Positions 54,479-62,769 of a DNA stretch of 64,000 nt are shown piece by piece. A model generated the notes under the pieces. That model saw only the letters and a program-made list of their open reading frames with translations, did not search any database and had not been told where the DNA came from. Position numbers and translations under genes: made by a program. The number at the start of each line of letters is the position of its first letter. Position 1 is the stretch's first letter. Source of the stretch: Akkermansiaceae bacterium (GTDB taxonomy: Bacteria > Verrucomicrobiota > Verrucomicrobiia > Verrucomicrobiales > Akkermansiaceae); contig SUVN01000010.1 in assembly GCA_015061985.1 (NCBI GenBank), positions 1 to 64,000 on the forward strand, read 5' to 3'.

Positions 54479-54498
54479 AGTAAATAAGCAGATTAAAA

Positions 54499-55359
54499 TT
54501 AAGCCTTCTTAAAGCGTTTCCATGGCATAATGATAGTCTCTACCACCCAGACGAAAGCCGAGCAGCAGGCACGGAAAGCTGTCACCAGCGGATGGATGCG
54601 GCTGCGGAAGCCGGTAAAGTGCTCATAGAACAAACTGGCGGCCACTATGCAGCAGATGGTGCTGAACTTGAGCACAATGCCCATGTGCCAGTGAATACCG
54701 CAGGCAGCCAGAGCCATTTCCGTGGTAAGCGCCACACCCACAAAGCCGACCAGCAGGAAAGCCGTGTAGCCGAGAATGGGGTGTTTTTCAATAATGCCGA
54801 TACACCAGCCGGCCACAATTCGCAGGGCTGCAATGCCGATGAACACACCCAGACAGACCACCCAGAGATGCATTTCCTCCGGGATTTCCTTCACGCCGTT
54901 AACCATGCCGACAGCGGCCACCACGTTATCGAGGGACAGGGACAAATCCATCAGCTCGATACTCAGGATAGTCATCAGGAAAGTCTTACCCGCCGTCTTG
55001 GCGGCTTCTCCGCCGACAGAGGAATTCGATTTTGCCTTGGGATGCAGCTGCACATGCTCGCAAGCCAGATAGATGAGGTATAGTGCGCCGAACCACTTGA
55101 CCCAGGCATTGTGCATGAGCCACGCCACCAGAGCCAACACAACGCCTCGGAACACGTAGGCTCCGACAAGCCCCCAACGCAAAGCCGCTTTCTGCTGATG
55201 CTTAGGCAGGTGGGATGCCATGGCAGCAATCCCCAGCGCATTATCCACGGAGAGGAGGCCCTCGATGAGAATCAGGTTGAAAATAACCATGCCGCAGGCC
55301 GTCAGGAAGGCCGGCATATTCTCAATACTTTCCCATGCAGTAACAATATCAGCAAGCAT
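54499..55359 (-). CDS. TerC family integral membrane protein
   Basis: The 286-residue protein has about eight membrane helices and the family blocks LLSVDNALGIAAMA and LMDLSLSLDNVVAAVG, the two acidic helix motifs of TerC/Alx proteins. Characterised members are linked to metal (manganese, calcium) homeostasis or tellurite resistance; the ion here is unknown. It starts a two-gene unit with the Mrp ATPase and has its own promoter. Confidence 0.88.
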   Translation of the reverse strand: MLADIVTAWESIENMPAFLTACGMVIFNLILIEGLLSVDNALGIAAMASHLPKHQQKAALRWGLVGAYVFRGVVLALVAWLMHNAWVKWFGALYLIYLACEHVQLHPKAKSNSSVGGEAAKTAGKTFLMTILSIELMDLSLSLDNVVAAVGMVNGVKEIPEEMHLWVVCLGVFIGIAALRIVAGWCIGIIEKHPILGYTAFLLVGFVGVALTTEMALAACGIHWHMGIVLKFSTICCIVAASLFYEHFTGFRSRIHPLVTAFRACCSAFVWVVETIIMPWKRFKKA

Positions 55360-55365
55360 GGGGGT

Positions 55366-55394
55366 GTTCTATCACAGCCCACACTCAGATGCAA
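55366..55394 (-). promoter_or_regulatory. promoter of terC-mrp
   Basis: On the minus strand TTGCAT (55389-55394) and TAGAAC (55366-55371) are 17 bases apart, and six bases separate the -10 box from the ATG at 55359. Confidence 0.65.
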
Positions 55395-55425
55395 GCGCAG
55401 GATTTGTCATCCCCGAGGCTCAAGC

Positions 55426-55455
55426 TTGACAAGGCTCTGATGCGTGCGCTAGAAT
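55426..55455 (+). promoter_or_regulatory. promoter before the epimerase remnant, khpA and priA
   Basis: TTGACA (55426-55431) and TAGAAT (55450-55455) are 18 bases apart; the ATG at 55474 is 18 bases past the -10 box, leaving a leader of about 12 bases. It may now mainly drive khpA and priA. Confidence 0.7.
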
Positions 55456-55473
55456 GTGGGCGATATATCCGGC

Positions 55474-55644
55474 ATGAAAACAATACTAGTCACAGGAGGA
55501 ACAGGATTCATCGGTGCCAATCTGTGCCGCCGTCTCATTGCAGACGGACACCGGATTATTTGTCTGGACAACAACTACACCGGCTCGTTGGACAAAGGGC
55601 TCGATCTCACTATTGCCTATTTCCGTCGCAAACTCGGTTTGTAA
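55474..55644 (+). pseudogene. collapsed UDP-glucuronate decarboxylase-type epimerase (internal deletion)
   Basis: The 56-codon frame encodes the N-terminal Rossmann unit of an extended short-chain dehydrogenase ([20 protein letters not shown], then [10 protein letters not shown]). It then jumps straight into a sequence typical of the extreme C-terminus of the same family ([18 protein letters not shown]), followed by TAA. About 250 middle residues, including the catalytic YxxxK, are missing, but the frame is intact. The remnant still has a good promoter and lies directly before khpA. It cannot be an active epimerase. An assembly error that removed the middle of the gene is possible. Confidence 0.7.
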
Positions 55645-55662
55645 ACAATCCCGCTCCCGATT

Positions 55663-55938
55663 ATGCAAGAACTCACAGAATCCATTGGTAAGTATCTTCT
55701 GGCCGTTATTTCTCCACTCATCCGGCATCAGGAAAAAGCAGAACTGCGAGTAGCCGTTTCACCGGAGGGAGATGTGGCGCGTTTCCGGCTGGTACTGGAA
55801 CAACCGGATGTGGCGCGCGTTATCGGTCGCAATGGCATGACCGCCTCTGCCATCCGTTCTCTGGCCAAGGCTGCCGGTGAAAAACGGGGCATCAAGGTCA
55901 TCGTTCACATTATTTCCCACGAAGAAGTGGGGGTCTGA
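55663..55938 (+). CDS. khpA: KH-domain RNA-binding protein (KhpA-like)
   Basis: The 91-residue protein is almost only one KH domain; the GxxG loop is in VIGRNGMTASAIRSL near 54. This matches KhpA/YlqC, a small RNA-binding protein that in some bacteria pairs with KhpB and affects cell division and RNA stability. The start (MQELTESIGKYLLAVISPLI) and length fit. It is 18 bases after the epimerase remnant and 17 bases before priA. Confidence 0.88.
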   Translation: MQELTESIGKYLLAVISPLIRHQEKAELRVAVSPEGDVARFRLVLEQPDVARVIGRNGMTASAIRSLAKAAGEKRGIKVIVHIISHEEVGV

Positions 55939-55955
55939 ATCATTCCGTCCCGGTC

Positions 55956-58208
55956 ATGCAGGGGCTCTTTGCAGAAGAATCACTATCCTGCCGCGCAGCC
56001 CGCGTGCTGGTGGATGGCCTCAATGACATGGTGCTGGACTATGCCATTCCACCCGGAATGGACGGCGTGACGCGAGGCAGCCGCGTGGAAGTTCCCCTGC
56101 GCGGACGTGGGGCGACGGGTACGGTATTATGTCTGGTTCCCCCGGAAGCACAATGGGGAGGCTCTCTACGCCCCCTCCGCAGGCTGGTGAATGAAGAGCC
56201 TGTCGTATCTCCGGTGCTCATGGATTTGGCAGAATGGGCATCGCGCTATTACGCCGTCCCCGTTGAGCAGATGATACGCTGCATCGTGCCTGAACCCGTG
56301 CGACAGGAAAGACACGAAGAGAAAACCCGCAAAATCGCCGTTCTGACCAACTGGCCGGATGATGATAAGCTGAATAAAATCAACTCCCGAGCTCCCAGAC
56401 AAGCACACATCCTGCGCTACCTGCACCGGACAACCGAAAAACGCGCCCCGCTGGCGGATTTGGGCGGCACAGCCGCATTGAACCCGTGCCGTGCGCTGGA
56501 AAAACAAGGCTTTGTCCGAATAGAGGAAGAAAATGTCCACCGCGACCCGGCCGGTGAAGAAACATTTGCTCAGAGCGAGCCTCTGCAACTGAACGATGAG
56601 CAGGAGCTGGTTCTGAAAGCCGTGCTGACAGCCACGGATGCGGGCGATTCCAAACCCATGCTGCTGCAAGGGGTCACCGGCTCCGGCAAGACGGAAGTAT
56701 ACCTCCAGGCGGCGCAACACGCCATGGAACAGGGCAAAGGGGTGCTCATCCTCGTACCGGAAATCTCGCTCACGCCCCAGACAATGGCTCGATTCAAGAG
56801 CCGTTTTGCCGAGCATCAGGGCTCTGTGGCCATTCTGCACAGTGCCATGAGCGATGGCGAACGCTTTGATGAATGGCATTCCATCCGGCGGGGCAAGGCT
56901 CGCATCGCCATTGGCCCGCGCTCCGCACTATTCGCCCCGGTGCAGAATCTGGGACTCATCATTGTGGATGAAGAGCATGACGGCTCCTATAAACAGGAGA
57001 ACAGCCCCCGTTACCATGGCCGCGACCTGGCGGTGCTGCGAGCCAGAATGGAAGGAGCAGCCATCCTGCTGGGCTCTGCAACACCCTCTCTGGAATCTCT
57101 GCAGAATGCCCGCATCGGCAAATACACTCTGTTGCGTATGGACAAACGCGCTGACGGCCAGCACCTGCCGCTCACACGCGTGCTGGATATGCGAACGGAG
57201 GCCAAGGATAAGCGGAATCTGGGAATCCTGTCGGAGCGACTTCGAATGGCCATAGAGGACAGACTCCGCAAACAGCAACAGGTCATCCTGCTGCTGAACA
57301 GACGCGGATTTGCCCGCGCTCTGCAATGCCCGGACTGCGGGCATGTGGCGCACTGCGAGCATTGCGCCCTGCCCATGACCTATCACGCCACGGAAAACAG
57401 GCTGGTGTGCCACCTCTGCGGATTCCGTGCCGTCGTTCCCCTCTGCTGTCCCGAGTGCAGCTCCAATAACATCCTGCTGGAAGGATACGGCACACAGAAA
57501 GTGGAGGCGGTGCTGCGCCGCTGTTTCCCGCAAGCCAGGCTTCAGCGTGTGGATGCCGATGTCACAACACGAAAGAATGCGCTGCGTGACATCCTGAACG
57601 ACTTCCGCGCCGGCAAGACGGATATTCTGCTGGGCACACAGATGATAGCCAAGGGACTGGACTTCCCGCGTGTCACACTCGTGGGGGTACTGAATGCGGA
57701 TTTGGGGTTGAATATTCCCGACCCCCGCGCGGCGGAACGCACATTTCAGTTATTGACCCAGGTGGCAGGGCGCGCCGGGCGCGGGGAGTTGGACGGCGAG
57801 GTGATTGTGCAGACCTATTCCCCCCAATCCTGCGCGATTCAGTTTGCCAGACGTCATGATACGGACGGATTTGCTGAAAATGAACTGGGGCTGCGCCGTC
57901 AGTTCGATTTTCCGCCTTTCTGTCACATGGCTGTGCTCACCGTACGGTCTCCGCAGGAAGAAATGGCCAGATTCTCTCTGGAAACGCTTCACAAACGGCT
58001 GATGAGCAAACTCCCCCCACAGGTGCAGGTGAGTGATCCCCTGCCCGCGCCCATCGCCCGAGCATACGGACAATTCCGCTATCAATGCACGTTCAAAGCA
58101 CCGAGTGCCCGCATAATTGCGGATATCGTTTCAGCAGAAATAGCTGCCATGCAATTTGGTGATGAAATTATTGCCACGCTGGACATTGATGCCTACAGCT
58201 TCATGTGA
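55956..58208 (+). CDS. priA: primosomal replication helicase PriA
   Basis: PriA restarts stalled replication forks by unwinding and by loading the replicative helicase. The 750 residues have an N-terminal 3' DNA-binding domain (about 1-110) and a helicase core with Walker A GVTGSGKTEVYL near 243, DEEHDGSYKQE near 330 and QMIAKGLDFPRVTLVGVLNAD. A Cys-rich zinc module (CPDCGHVAHCEHC...CHLCG...CCPECSS near 455-500) and the C-terminal part with QVAGRAGRG follow. All eight zinc-binding Cys appear present. No Shine-Dalgarno sequence precedes the ATG. Confidence 0.95.
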   Translation: MQGLFAEESLSCRAARVLVDGLNDMVLDYAIPPGMDGVTRGSRVEVPLRGRGATGTVLCLVPPEAQWGGSLRPLRRLVNEEPVVSPVLMDLAEWASRYYAVPVEQMIRCIVPEPVRQERHEEKTRKIAVLTNWPDDDKLNKINSRAPRQAHILRYLHRTTEKRAPLADLGGTAALNPCRALEKQGFVRIEEENVHRDPAGEETFAQSEPLQLNDEQELVLKAVLTATDAGDSKPMLLQGVTGSGKTEVYLQAAQHAMEQGKGVLILVPEISLTPQTMARFKSRFAEHQGSVAILHSAMSDGERFDEWHSIRRGKARIAIGPRSALFAPVQNLGLIIVDEEHDGSYKQENSPRYHGRDLAVLRARMEGAAILLGSATPSLESLQNARIGKYTLLRMDKRADGQHLPLTRVLDMRTEAKDKRNLGILSERLRMAIEDRLRKQQQVILLLNRRGFARALQCPDCGHVAHCEHCALPMTYHATENRLVCHLCGFRAVVPLCCPECSSNNILLEGYGTQKVEAVLRRCFPQARLQRVDADVTTRKNALRDILNDFRAGKTDILLGTQMIAKGLDFPRVTLVGVLNADLGLNIPDPRAAERTFQLLTQVAGRAGRGELDGEVIVQTYSPQSCAIQFARRHDTDGFAENELGLRRQFDFPPFCHMAVLTVRSPQEEMARFSLETLHKRLMSKLPPQVQVSDPLPAPIARAYGQFRYQCTFKAPSARIIADIVSAEIAAMQFGDEIIATLDIDAYSFM

Positions 58209-58218
58209 GGCTTTTTAC

Positions 58219-58247
58219 TTGACATGATGAAGGGCAAAGGCTAGTCT
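58219..58247 (+). promoter_or_regulatory. promoter of the first thioredoxin-like gene
   Basis: TTGACA (58219-58224) and TAGTCT (58242-58247) are 17 bases apart. The first ATG at 58254 lies six bases past the -10 box, so an upstream GTG at 58248 is unlikely to be the start. Confidence 0.7.
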
Positions 58248-58253
58248 GTGCAG

Positions 58254-58772
58254 ATGATGAAACCTCTTCTGGTAAATACTGCATTGGTCGGTTTAATCCT
58301 CGGTTCGATGGTATGCCCCGCGCAAACACCTTCCGCAGCACTCGCAGCGGAAGCATCTGCGCTCAGCCCTGTGGCAGCTGCCATCGCCAAATTACCAACG
58401 GTCGGAGCGACATCTTTCAACCGGGATGCCGAGTACTTCATCTATCTGTACTCTGCCAGCTGGTGCGGCCCCTGCCGCCGGGTAATGCCGCATATTGTCC
58501 GATTTTACAAAGAGACGCTCAGCAAGGATAAGCGCATCGAAATCATTCTGGTGAATGTAGATAGAACGGAGGAAGAAGCTAAAGCCTACCTTGCCCATTA
58601 TGATGCCGATTTTTATACCATCATGGGAATAAATCCCGAGGTGGAGAAGCAGCTGCCGGGCGCATATCAGGTTCGCTCCATTCCCCACTATATCGCCGTT
58701 GACAAAAACGGAAATCGAATCAGCGGCGGGCATGCGTCCAAAATCTTCCTGGAGGTAGACAAACTCAAATAA
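58254..58772 (+). CDS. exported thioredoxin-like protein 1
   Basis: The 172-residue protein begins with a signal peptide (MMKPLLVNTALVGLILGSMVCPA) and a short linker. A thioredoxin fold follows with the active site SASWCGPCRRVMPHI near 65-79 and a cis-Pro-type SIPHY near 143. It is closest in style to TlpA/nucleoredoxin-like periplasmic thiol proteins. A reducing or oxidising role in the envelope is likely; partners are unknown. It is the first of three tandem thioredoxin-fold genes that share the block FIYL(Y/F)SASWCGPC. Confidence 0.88.
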   Translation: MMKPLLVNTALVGLILGSMVCPAQTPSAALAAEASALSPVAAAIAKLPTVGATSFNRDAEYFIYLYSASWCGPCRRVMPHIVRFYKETLSKDKRIEIILVNVDRTEEEAKAYLAHYDADFYTIMGINPEVEKQLPGAYQVRSIPHYIAVDKNGNRISGGHASKIFLEVDKLK

Positions 58773-58841
58773 GACATAGTATAAAACATCTTTTCTGCTT
58801 CTTCTGCCGCAGAGTATTCATCCTATGCGATACCTTTTTCG

Positions 58842-58870
58842 TTGACAAATGGATATCAAACCTGTACGAT
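58842..58870 (+). promoter_or_regulatory. promoter of the second thioredoxin-like gene
   Basis: TTGACA (58842-58847) and TACGAT (58865-58870) are 17 bases apart; the ATG at 58892 is 21 bases past the -10 box, giving a leader of about 15 bases without a Shine-Dalgarno sequence. Confidence 0.75.
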
Positions 58871-58891
58871 GCAAGCGCAACCGATTATAAA

Positions 58892-59884
58892 ATGATGACG
58901 AAGAACATATTTTCTGTCCTTTGCCTGCTGGGCTTCATGATGGCTCCCGCCACCTATGCTCAGGATGTTGATGCTGATACGACCGAAGAGGTCAGCACAG
59001 ATAAAAAGAAAAAGAAAAACGGTATACTCAGCAAAGTCAAAAAGCTCAAGCCCAAGTTTGCCAAGCTTCCCAAGTCTGCTGATTACCTGATGATTTGTAA
59101 GCTTTCTGCGGAGGATTCCGGCGCGGAGGAAATGCTGGAGACGCTGGCCGACGAGACATCCAAACTGAAGAGCAAGAAGGTGGCTCTCCTGATTCTCTGT
59201 GAGGATGATTCTGCCAAGAAAGCAGCCAAGATGATGAAAGCGGCCAAGCTGAAAGTGCCTGCCGTGTTCACAGCTTCTCTGCCGGATAAGGTTGAGGATG
59301 TTTCCGAGTACCTGCCTGCCACCTCCGACACCGTCACCTGTGTAGACATGGATGGTGAAGTCGTGTTCTCCGGAGATGCCTCTCTGGCCGGCTCCTGGCA
59401 GGATGCATTCGAAGAGATGGAAGCGAAAAAAAATTGGGCTACTCTCAAAGTCGACGAAAAGAAATTCCCCGTGGCCGCAGCGCTGAAAGCTATTGAAACT
59501 CCTACTTTCGGCACATTCGATACCAAGGCGGACTATTTCATCTATCTCTTCTCTGCCAGCTGGTGCGGCCCCTGCAAGGCCATTATGCCTGATATCGCCG
59601 GGAAACATTATCCCGAGATGCGAAAGAGCAAGAAGCCCAGCGTAGAAATCATCCTGATTGGCAAAGATCAGACCCCGGAGGGTGTGGGAGAATACCGTGA
59701 CCATTACAAGGCCAAGTTCTTCGCCGTTCACGGTAAGGATCCGGCAGTAAAACAGCTCCCCGGCTATACCGAGCCCAACGGCATTCCTCACTGCATCTTT
59801 GTGGATAAGAAAGGCGAGGTCATTCATTCCGGCCACGGCAGCGCAATCGGCAACTGGAAAAACATCGTAGATAACGCAAAATAA
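58892..59884 (+). CDS. exported two-domain thioredoxin-like protein 2
   Basis: The 330-residue protein has a signal peptide (ending ATYAQ), a Lys-rich linker, and two thioredoxin-fold regions. The first (about 60-185) keeps the start YLMICKLSAEDS but has no CxxC, so it looks like a degenerate copy. The second (about 205-325) has FIYLFSASWCGPCKAIMP and NGIPHCIF, the active site and cis-Pro. Inactive plus active thioredoxin domains in one chain recall protein-disulfide isomerase layouts. It shares the second domain closely with the genes on either side. Confidence 0.87.
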   Translation: MMTKNIFSVLCLLGFMMAPATYAQDVDADTTEEVSTDKKKKKNGILSKVKKLKPKFAKLPKSADYLMICKLSAEDSGAEEMLETLADETSKLKSKKVALLILCEDDSAKKAAKMMKAAKLKVPAVFTASLPDKVEDVSEYLPATSDTVTCVDMDGEVVFSGDASLAGSWQDAFEEMEAKKNWATLKVDEKKFPVAAALKAIETPTFGTFDTKADYFIYLFSASWCGPCKAIMPDIAGKHYPEMRKSKKPSVEIILIGKDQTPEGVGEYRDHYKAKFFAVHGKDPAVKQLPGYTEPNGIPHCIFVDKKGEVIHSGHGSAIGNWKNIVDNAK

Positions 59885-59889
59885 AAGTT

Positions 59890-60465
59890 ATGAGACGCAC
59901 TACTTTTTTCTCCCTGCTTTGCCTCGGCCTCGGTCTGCTTGCATCTCCTCTTTCTTTGGCTCAGGACGAAGCCCCGGCGGATGCCCCCATCTCAAAAAAG
60001 GCTGACAAGAAGAAACAGCCTGACAGCCCGGTAGTCAAGGCCGTCAAGAAGATGAAAAAGGTCAAGGGGCGACTTAATACCAAGGCCGATTACTATATCT
60101 ACCTCTTCTCCGCAAGCTGGTGCGGGCCTTGCTGCAAGGAAATGCCCGAGATTGTGGAGCAGCACAAAAAAATGAAAAAAGACGGGCGCGTGGATATCAT
60201 CCTCATGGGTAAGGATGAAACGCCGGCCGGAGTTAAGGGCTTCATTAAGCAGTTCAATATGAAGTTTTACGCCGTGATGGCCAGCGACAAGGATGCTACC
60301 AAGGTTCCGGGGTTCACCAATCCTTCCGGTATCCCGTTCTGCATCGTGGTTGATCGCTATGGCCGCGTCATGGCGCAGAGTCATCCCGCCGGCATTATCC
60401 CGAACTGGGAAGCCTACACGATTGATAAGGGCGTTCCCGAACCTCCGGCAGAAACGGAAAAATAA
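59890..60465 (+). CDS. exported thioredoxin-like protein 3
   Basis: The 191-residue protein has a signal peptide (ending LSLAQ), a Lys-rich linker and a thioredoxin domain with IYLFSASWCGPCCKEMPEI near 73-91. An extra Cys follows the CxxC (CGPCC), which is unusual. SGIPFCI carries the cis-Pro. The gene begins five bases after the second thioredoxin gene and is followed by an intrinsic terminator, so the two are one unit. The role is inferred as envelope thiol chemistry. Confidence 0.87.
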   Translation: MRRTTFFSLLCLGLGLLASPLSLAQDEAPADAPISKKADKKKQPDSPVVKAVKKMKKVKGRLNTKADYYIYLFSASWCGPCCKEMPEIVEQHKKMKKDGRVDIILMGKDETPAGVKGFIKQFNMKFYAVMASDKDATKVPGFTNPSGIPFCIVVDRYGRVMAQSHPAGIIPNWEAYTIDKGVPEPPAETEK

Positions 60466-60479
60466 CCCGCTCACCACAC

Positions 60480-60510
60480 AGAAAGGCAGTCATCAGGCTG
60501 CCTTTCTTTC
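60480..60510 (+). terminator. intrinsic terminator after the thioredoxin genes
   Basis: AGAAAGGCAG (60480-60489) pairs with CTGCCTTTCT (60498-60507) across an eight-base loop, followed by TTCGTCTT. It lies 14 bases after the stop codon and just before the pyrC promoter. Confidence 0.75.
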
Positions 60511-60513
60511 GTC

Positions 60514-60542
60514 TTGCTGAAACGGTGAAAATATGGTAGGGT
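60514..60542 (+). promoter_or_regulatory. promoter of pyrC and downstream genes
   Basis: TTGCTG (60514-60519) and TAGGGT (60537-60542) are 17 bases apart; six bases separate the -10 box from the ATG at 60549. Confidence 0.55.
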
Positions 60543-60548
60543 GTGGCC

Positions 60549-61556
60549 ATGGAACTCACGCTTGACTCTCCGCTGGACATGCACCTGCATCTGCGGGATG
60601 GGGATATGTTGAAACTGACGGCTCCGCTCTCATCTGATTTTGCGGGAGCGGTCATCATGCCGAATCTTGTGCCGCCCGTTACGACACCGGACATGATGCT
60701 GGCGTATGCGGAGCGTATTCGCGCCGCGCTGGACGGAGCCGCATTCACTCCCTACATGTCTCTCTTCTTCACGGCTTTGGATGAAAAAGCCCTTCAGGCA
60801 GCCATTTCCACGCCCGGATTCTTCGGGTTCAAACTGTATCCTGCCGGCATCACAACTAACAGCGAGGGAGGAGTCTCCAATCTGGCTGAGGCGGAACGCA
60901 CGCTGAAGCTCATGGAAGAGATGGGTATCCCCCTGCTGGTTCACGGCGAGAGCCACGGTTTTGTGATGGACAGAGAGCAGGAATTCCTCTCCGTCTACCG
61001 TCATCTGGCCACAGCCTACCCAAAACTGCGCATCAGCATGGAACACATCACCACTGCTGCCGCTGTGGAGCTGCTGGATGAGTTCCCCAACCTCTGTGCC
61101 ACCGTGACGTTGCAGCATCTTCTCATTACTCTGGATGACGTTGCCGGAGGCATGCTGCAACCGCATCTCTTCTGCAAGCCCATTGCCAAGCGCCCCGCCG
61201 ACCGCGAAGCTCTGCTGCAGGCGGCGCTCAACGGGCATCCGCGTCTCATGTTCGGCAGTGACTCTGCCCCCCACCCCCGCTGCAAAAAAGAAGCCTGCGG
61301 CTGCGCTGCCGGTGTATTCACCTCCCCCGTTGCCCTGCCGAAACTGGCAGAACTCTTCACGACCCACGGAGCAGCGGACAAATTGCAGGGTTTCATCTCC
61401 GGCAATGCCTGCCGACTGTACGGGTTGAAACCTGCCTCCAAACAGGTCACGCTCTGCGATACGCCCATGCAGGTACCTGCCCGCTACCGCAGCTACGGTC
61501 AGGAGGTAGTGCCCATGTACGCCGGACAGACGCTTCCCTGGAGCATTAAGAACTGA
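60549..61556 (+). CDS. pyrC: dihydroorotase (class II, E. coli-like)
   Basis: Dihydroorotase closes carbamoyl aspartate to dihydroorotate in pyrimidine synthesis. The 335 residues match the E. coli PyrC type: DMHLHLRDG (HxH zinc ligands near 13-15), FKLYPAG with the carboxylated Lys near 96, LLVHGE (near 131), MEHIT, and FGSDSAPH with the catalytic Asp near 244. Length is normal. The ATG at 60549 was preferred to a GTG at 60543 because of the promoter position. Confidence 0.94.
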   Translation: MELTLDSPLDMHLHLRDGDMLKLTAPLSSDFAGAVIMPNLVPPVTTPDMMLAYAERIRAALDGAAFTPYMSLFFTALDEKALQAAISTPGFFGFKLYPAGITTNSEGGVSNLAEAERTLKLMEEMGIPLLVHGESHGFVMDREQEFLSVYRHLATAYPKLRISMEHITTAAAVELLDEFPNLCATVTLQHLLITLDDVAGGMLQPHLFCKPIAKRPADREALLQAALNGHPRLMFGSDSAPHPRCKKEACGCAAGVFTSPVALPKLAELFTTHGAADKLQGFISGNACRLYGLKPASKQVTLCDTPMQVPARYRSYGQEVVPMYAGQTLPWSIKN

Positions 61557-61560
61557 GCCC

Positions 61561-61854
61561 ATGCAGGACGCTCCCATCCCCTCTGCCGATGACCTGCGTG
61601 CGCTGTTGGCAGAAATTGCTGCCGCGCATATGCCGTATGGCAAATACGGCCCGTCTACCTATCCGCCGGAGGGATGCCCGCTCATGGACTTGCCCACGGA
61701 ATATCTGGACTGGTTCTGGCAGCGCGGCTGGCCGAAAGGCAAGTTGGGGCGGCTCATGGAGCAGACTCTTCTCATCAAGAATAGCGGGCTGGATAAACTA
61801 TTCGACCCCTTCCGTGCCGCCAACGGCGGCCGCCGCAAATATCCCCGTAAATAA
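61561..61854 (+). CDS. DUF3820 family protein
   Basis: The 97-residue product matches the DUF3820 pattern: MPYGKY followed by LMDLPTEYLDWFWQRGWPKGKLGRL and IKNSGLDKLFDPF. Some related proteins (e.g. YqaJ- or QueG-like neighbours) deal with nucleic acids, but no function is proven for this family. It lies four bases after pyrC and two bases before menA, so it is on the same transcript. Confidence 0.85.
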   Translation: MQDAPIPSADDLRALLAEIAAAHMPYGKYGPSTYPPEGCPLMDLPTEYLDWFWQRGWPKGKLGRLMEQTLLIKNSGLDKLFDPFRAANGGRRKYPRK

Positions 61855-61856
61855 CC

Positions 61857-62765
61857 ATGCATTACCTCCGTTCCATCATTCTCGCTGCCCGTCCCAAAAC
61901 ACTCCCCGCCGGTATCGTGGCCGTCTGGGCTGGCTGCGTGATTGTTCACAAATTTCAGACACACATGCCGGAAATGGGTATCCGGCTCAATTGGTCACTG
62001 GCACTTTTCACCGTGCTGAGCTGTATGTGCATCCAGATAGCATGTAATTTCTTCAATGATGCCATCGATGCCACGAAACACGCCGACACCGACAAACGTC
62101 AGGGGCCCCGACGCATCACCGCCGGTGGGGATATGAGCCCGCTGACCGTCAAGCTCTGGGGCTGTGCCTTTCTCTCCGCAGCCGCCCTGCTGGCCATTCC
62201 GCTGATAGAGGCGCAGGGATGGCCCATTCTGGCCATCGGCATTCCGTCCATGTTCTTTGCCTACGGGTACACGGGCGGCCCGTGGCCGCTGGCCTATCAC
62301 GGGCTTGGGGAATTATTTGTGTTGCTCTTCTTCGGGCTGGTGGCCGTGGCCGGCACAGTTTTCGTGCAAGTGGGCTGGCAACCCGGGTTTGAGCATGTGT
62401 ATGCCACGGCCTTCATCATCGGGATTCAATGCGGATTGCTCTCCTGTGTGCTCATCGAGGTGAACAACATCCGCGACCGCAAGGAAGATGCCGGCACCGG
62501 CAAGCGAACGCTCGCTGTGCGACTGGGTGACGGCAAAGCACGCGGGCTCGCCATGGCCTTCATCGTGGCGGCCTATGTCACCCTCAAACAGACCGCCTTT
62601 TTCCTGCCCGGATTCAGCTGGAATCTCTGCTGGATTGCCGCCATTCTGCTGGGCGGTTATATCCTGCTGAAACTCCGCACCATGCCCGCAGACAGAAGAA
62701 TGAATATGCTGCTGGGACTTTCCTCCCTGCACATGATACTCTATCTGTTGGCTCTTACTCTTTGA
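61857..62765 (+). CDS. menA: 1,4-dihydroxy-2-naphthoate polyprenyltransferase (UbiA family)
   Basis: MenA attaches the polyprenyl tail to dihydroxynaphthoate in the membrane, the next-to-last step of menaquinone synthesis. The 302-residue protein has about nine membrane helices and the two UbiA Asp-rich motifs: NFFNDAIDATKHADTD near 62-77 and NIRDRKEDAGTGKRT near 202-216. The choice of MenA over other UbiA enzymes rests on the motifs and on menD, menB and menC elsewhere in the window. It lies in the pyrC-DUF3820-menA-hrpB run. Confidence 0.85.
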   Translation: MHYLRSIILAARPKTLPAGIVAVWAGCVIVHKFQTHMPEMGIRLNWSLALFTVLSCMCIQIACNFFNDAIDATKHADTDKRQGPRRITAGGDMSPLTVKLWGCAFLSAAALLAIPLIEAQGWPILAIGIPSMFFAYGYTGGPWPLAYHGLGELFVLLFFGLVAVAGTVFVQVGWQPGFEHVYATAFIIGIQCGLLSCVLIEVNNIRDRKEDAGTGKRTLAVRLGDGKARGLAMAFIVAAYVTLKQTAFFLPGFSWNLCWIAAILLGGYILLKLRTMPADRRMNMLLGLSSLHMILYLLALTL

Positions 62766-62769
62766 TTGT

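Noticed and set aside
53387..54487. 366-codon plus-strand frame opposite the Mrp ATPase
   Set aside because: It is antisense to a clear P-loop ATPase, with His/Arg-rich translation typical of shadow frames.
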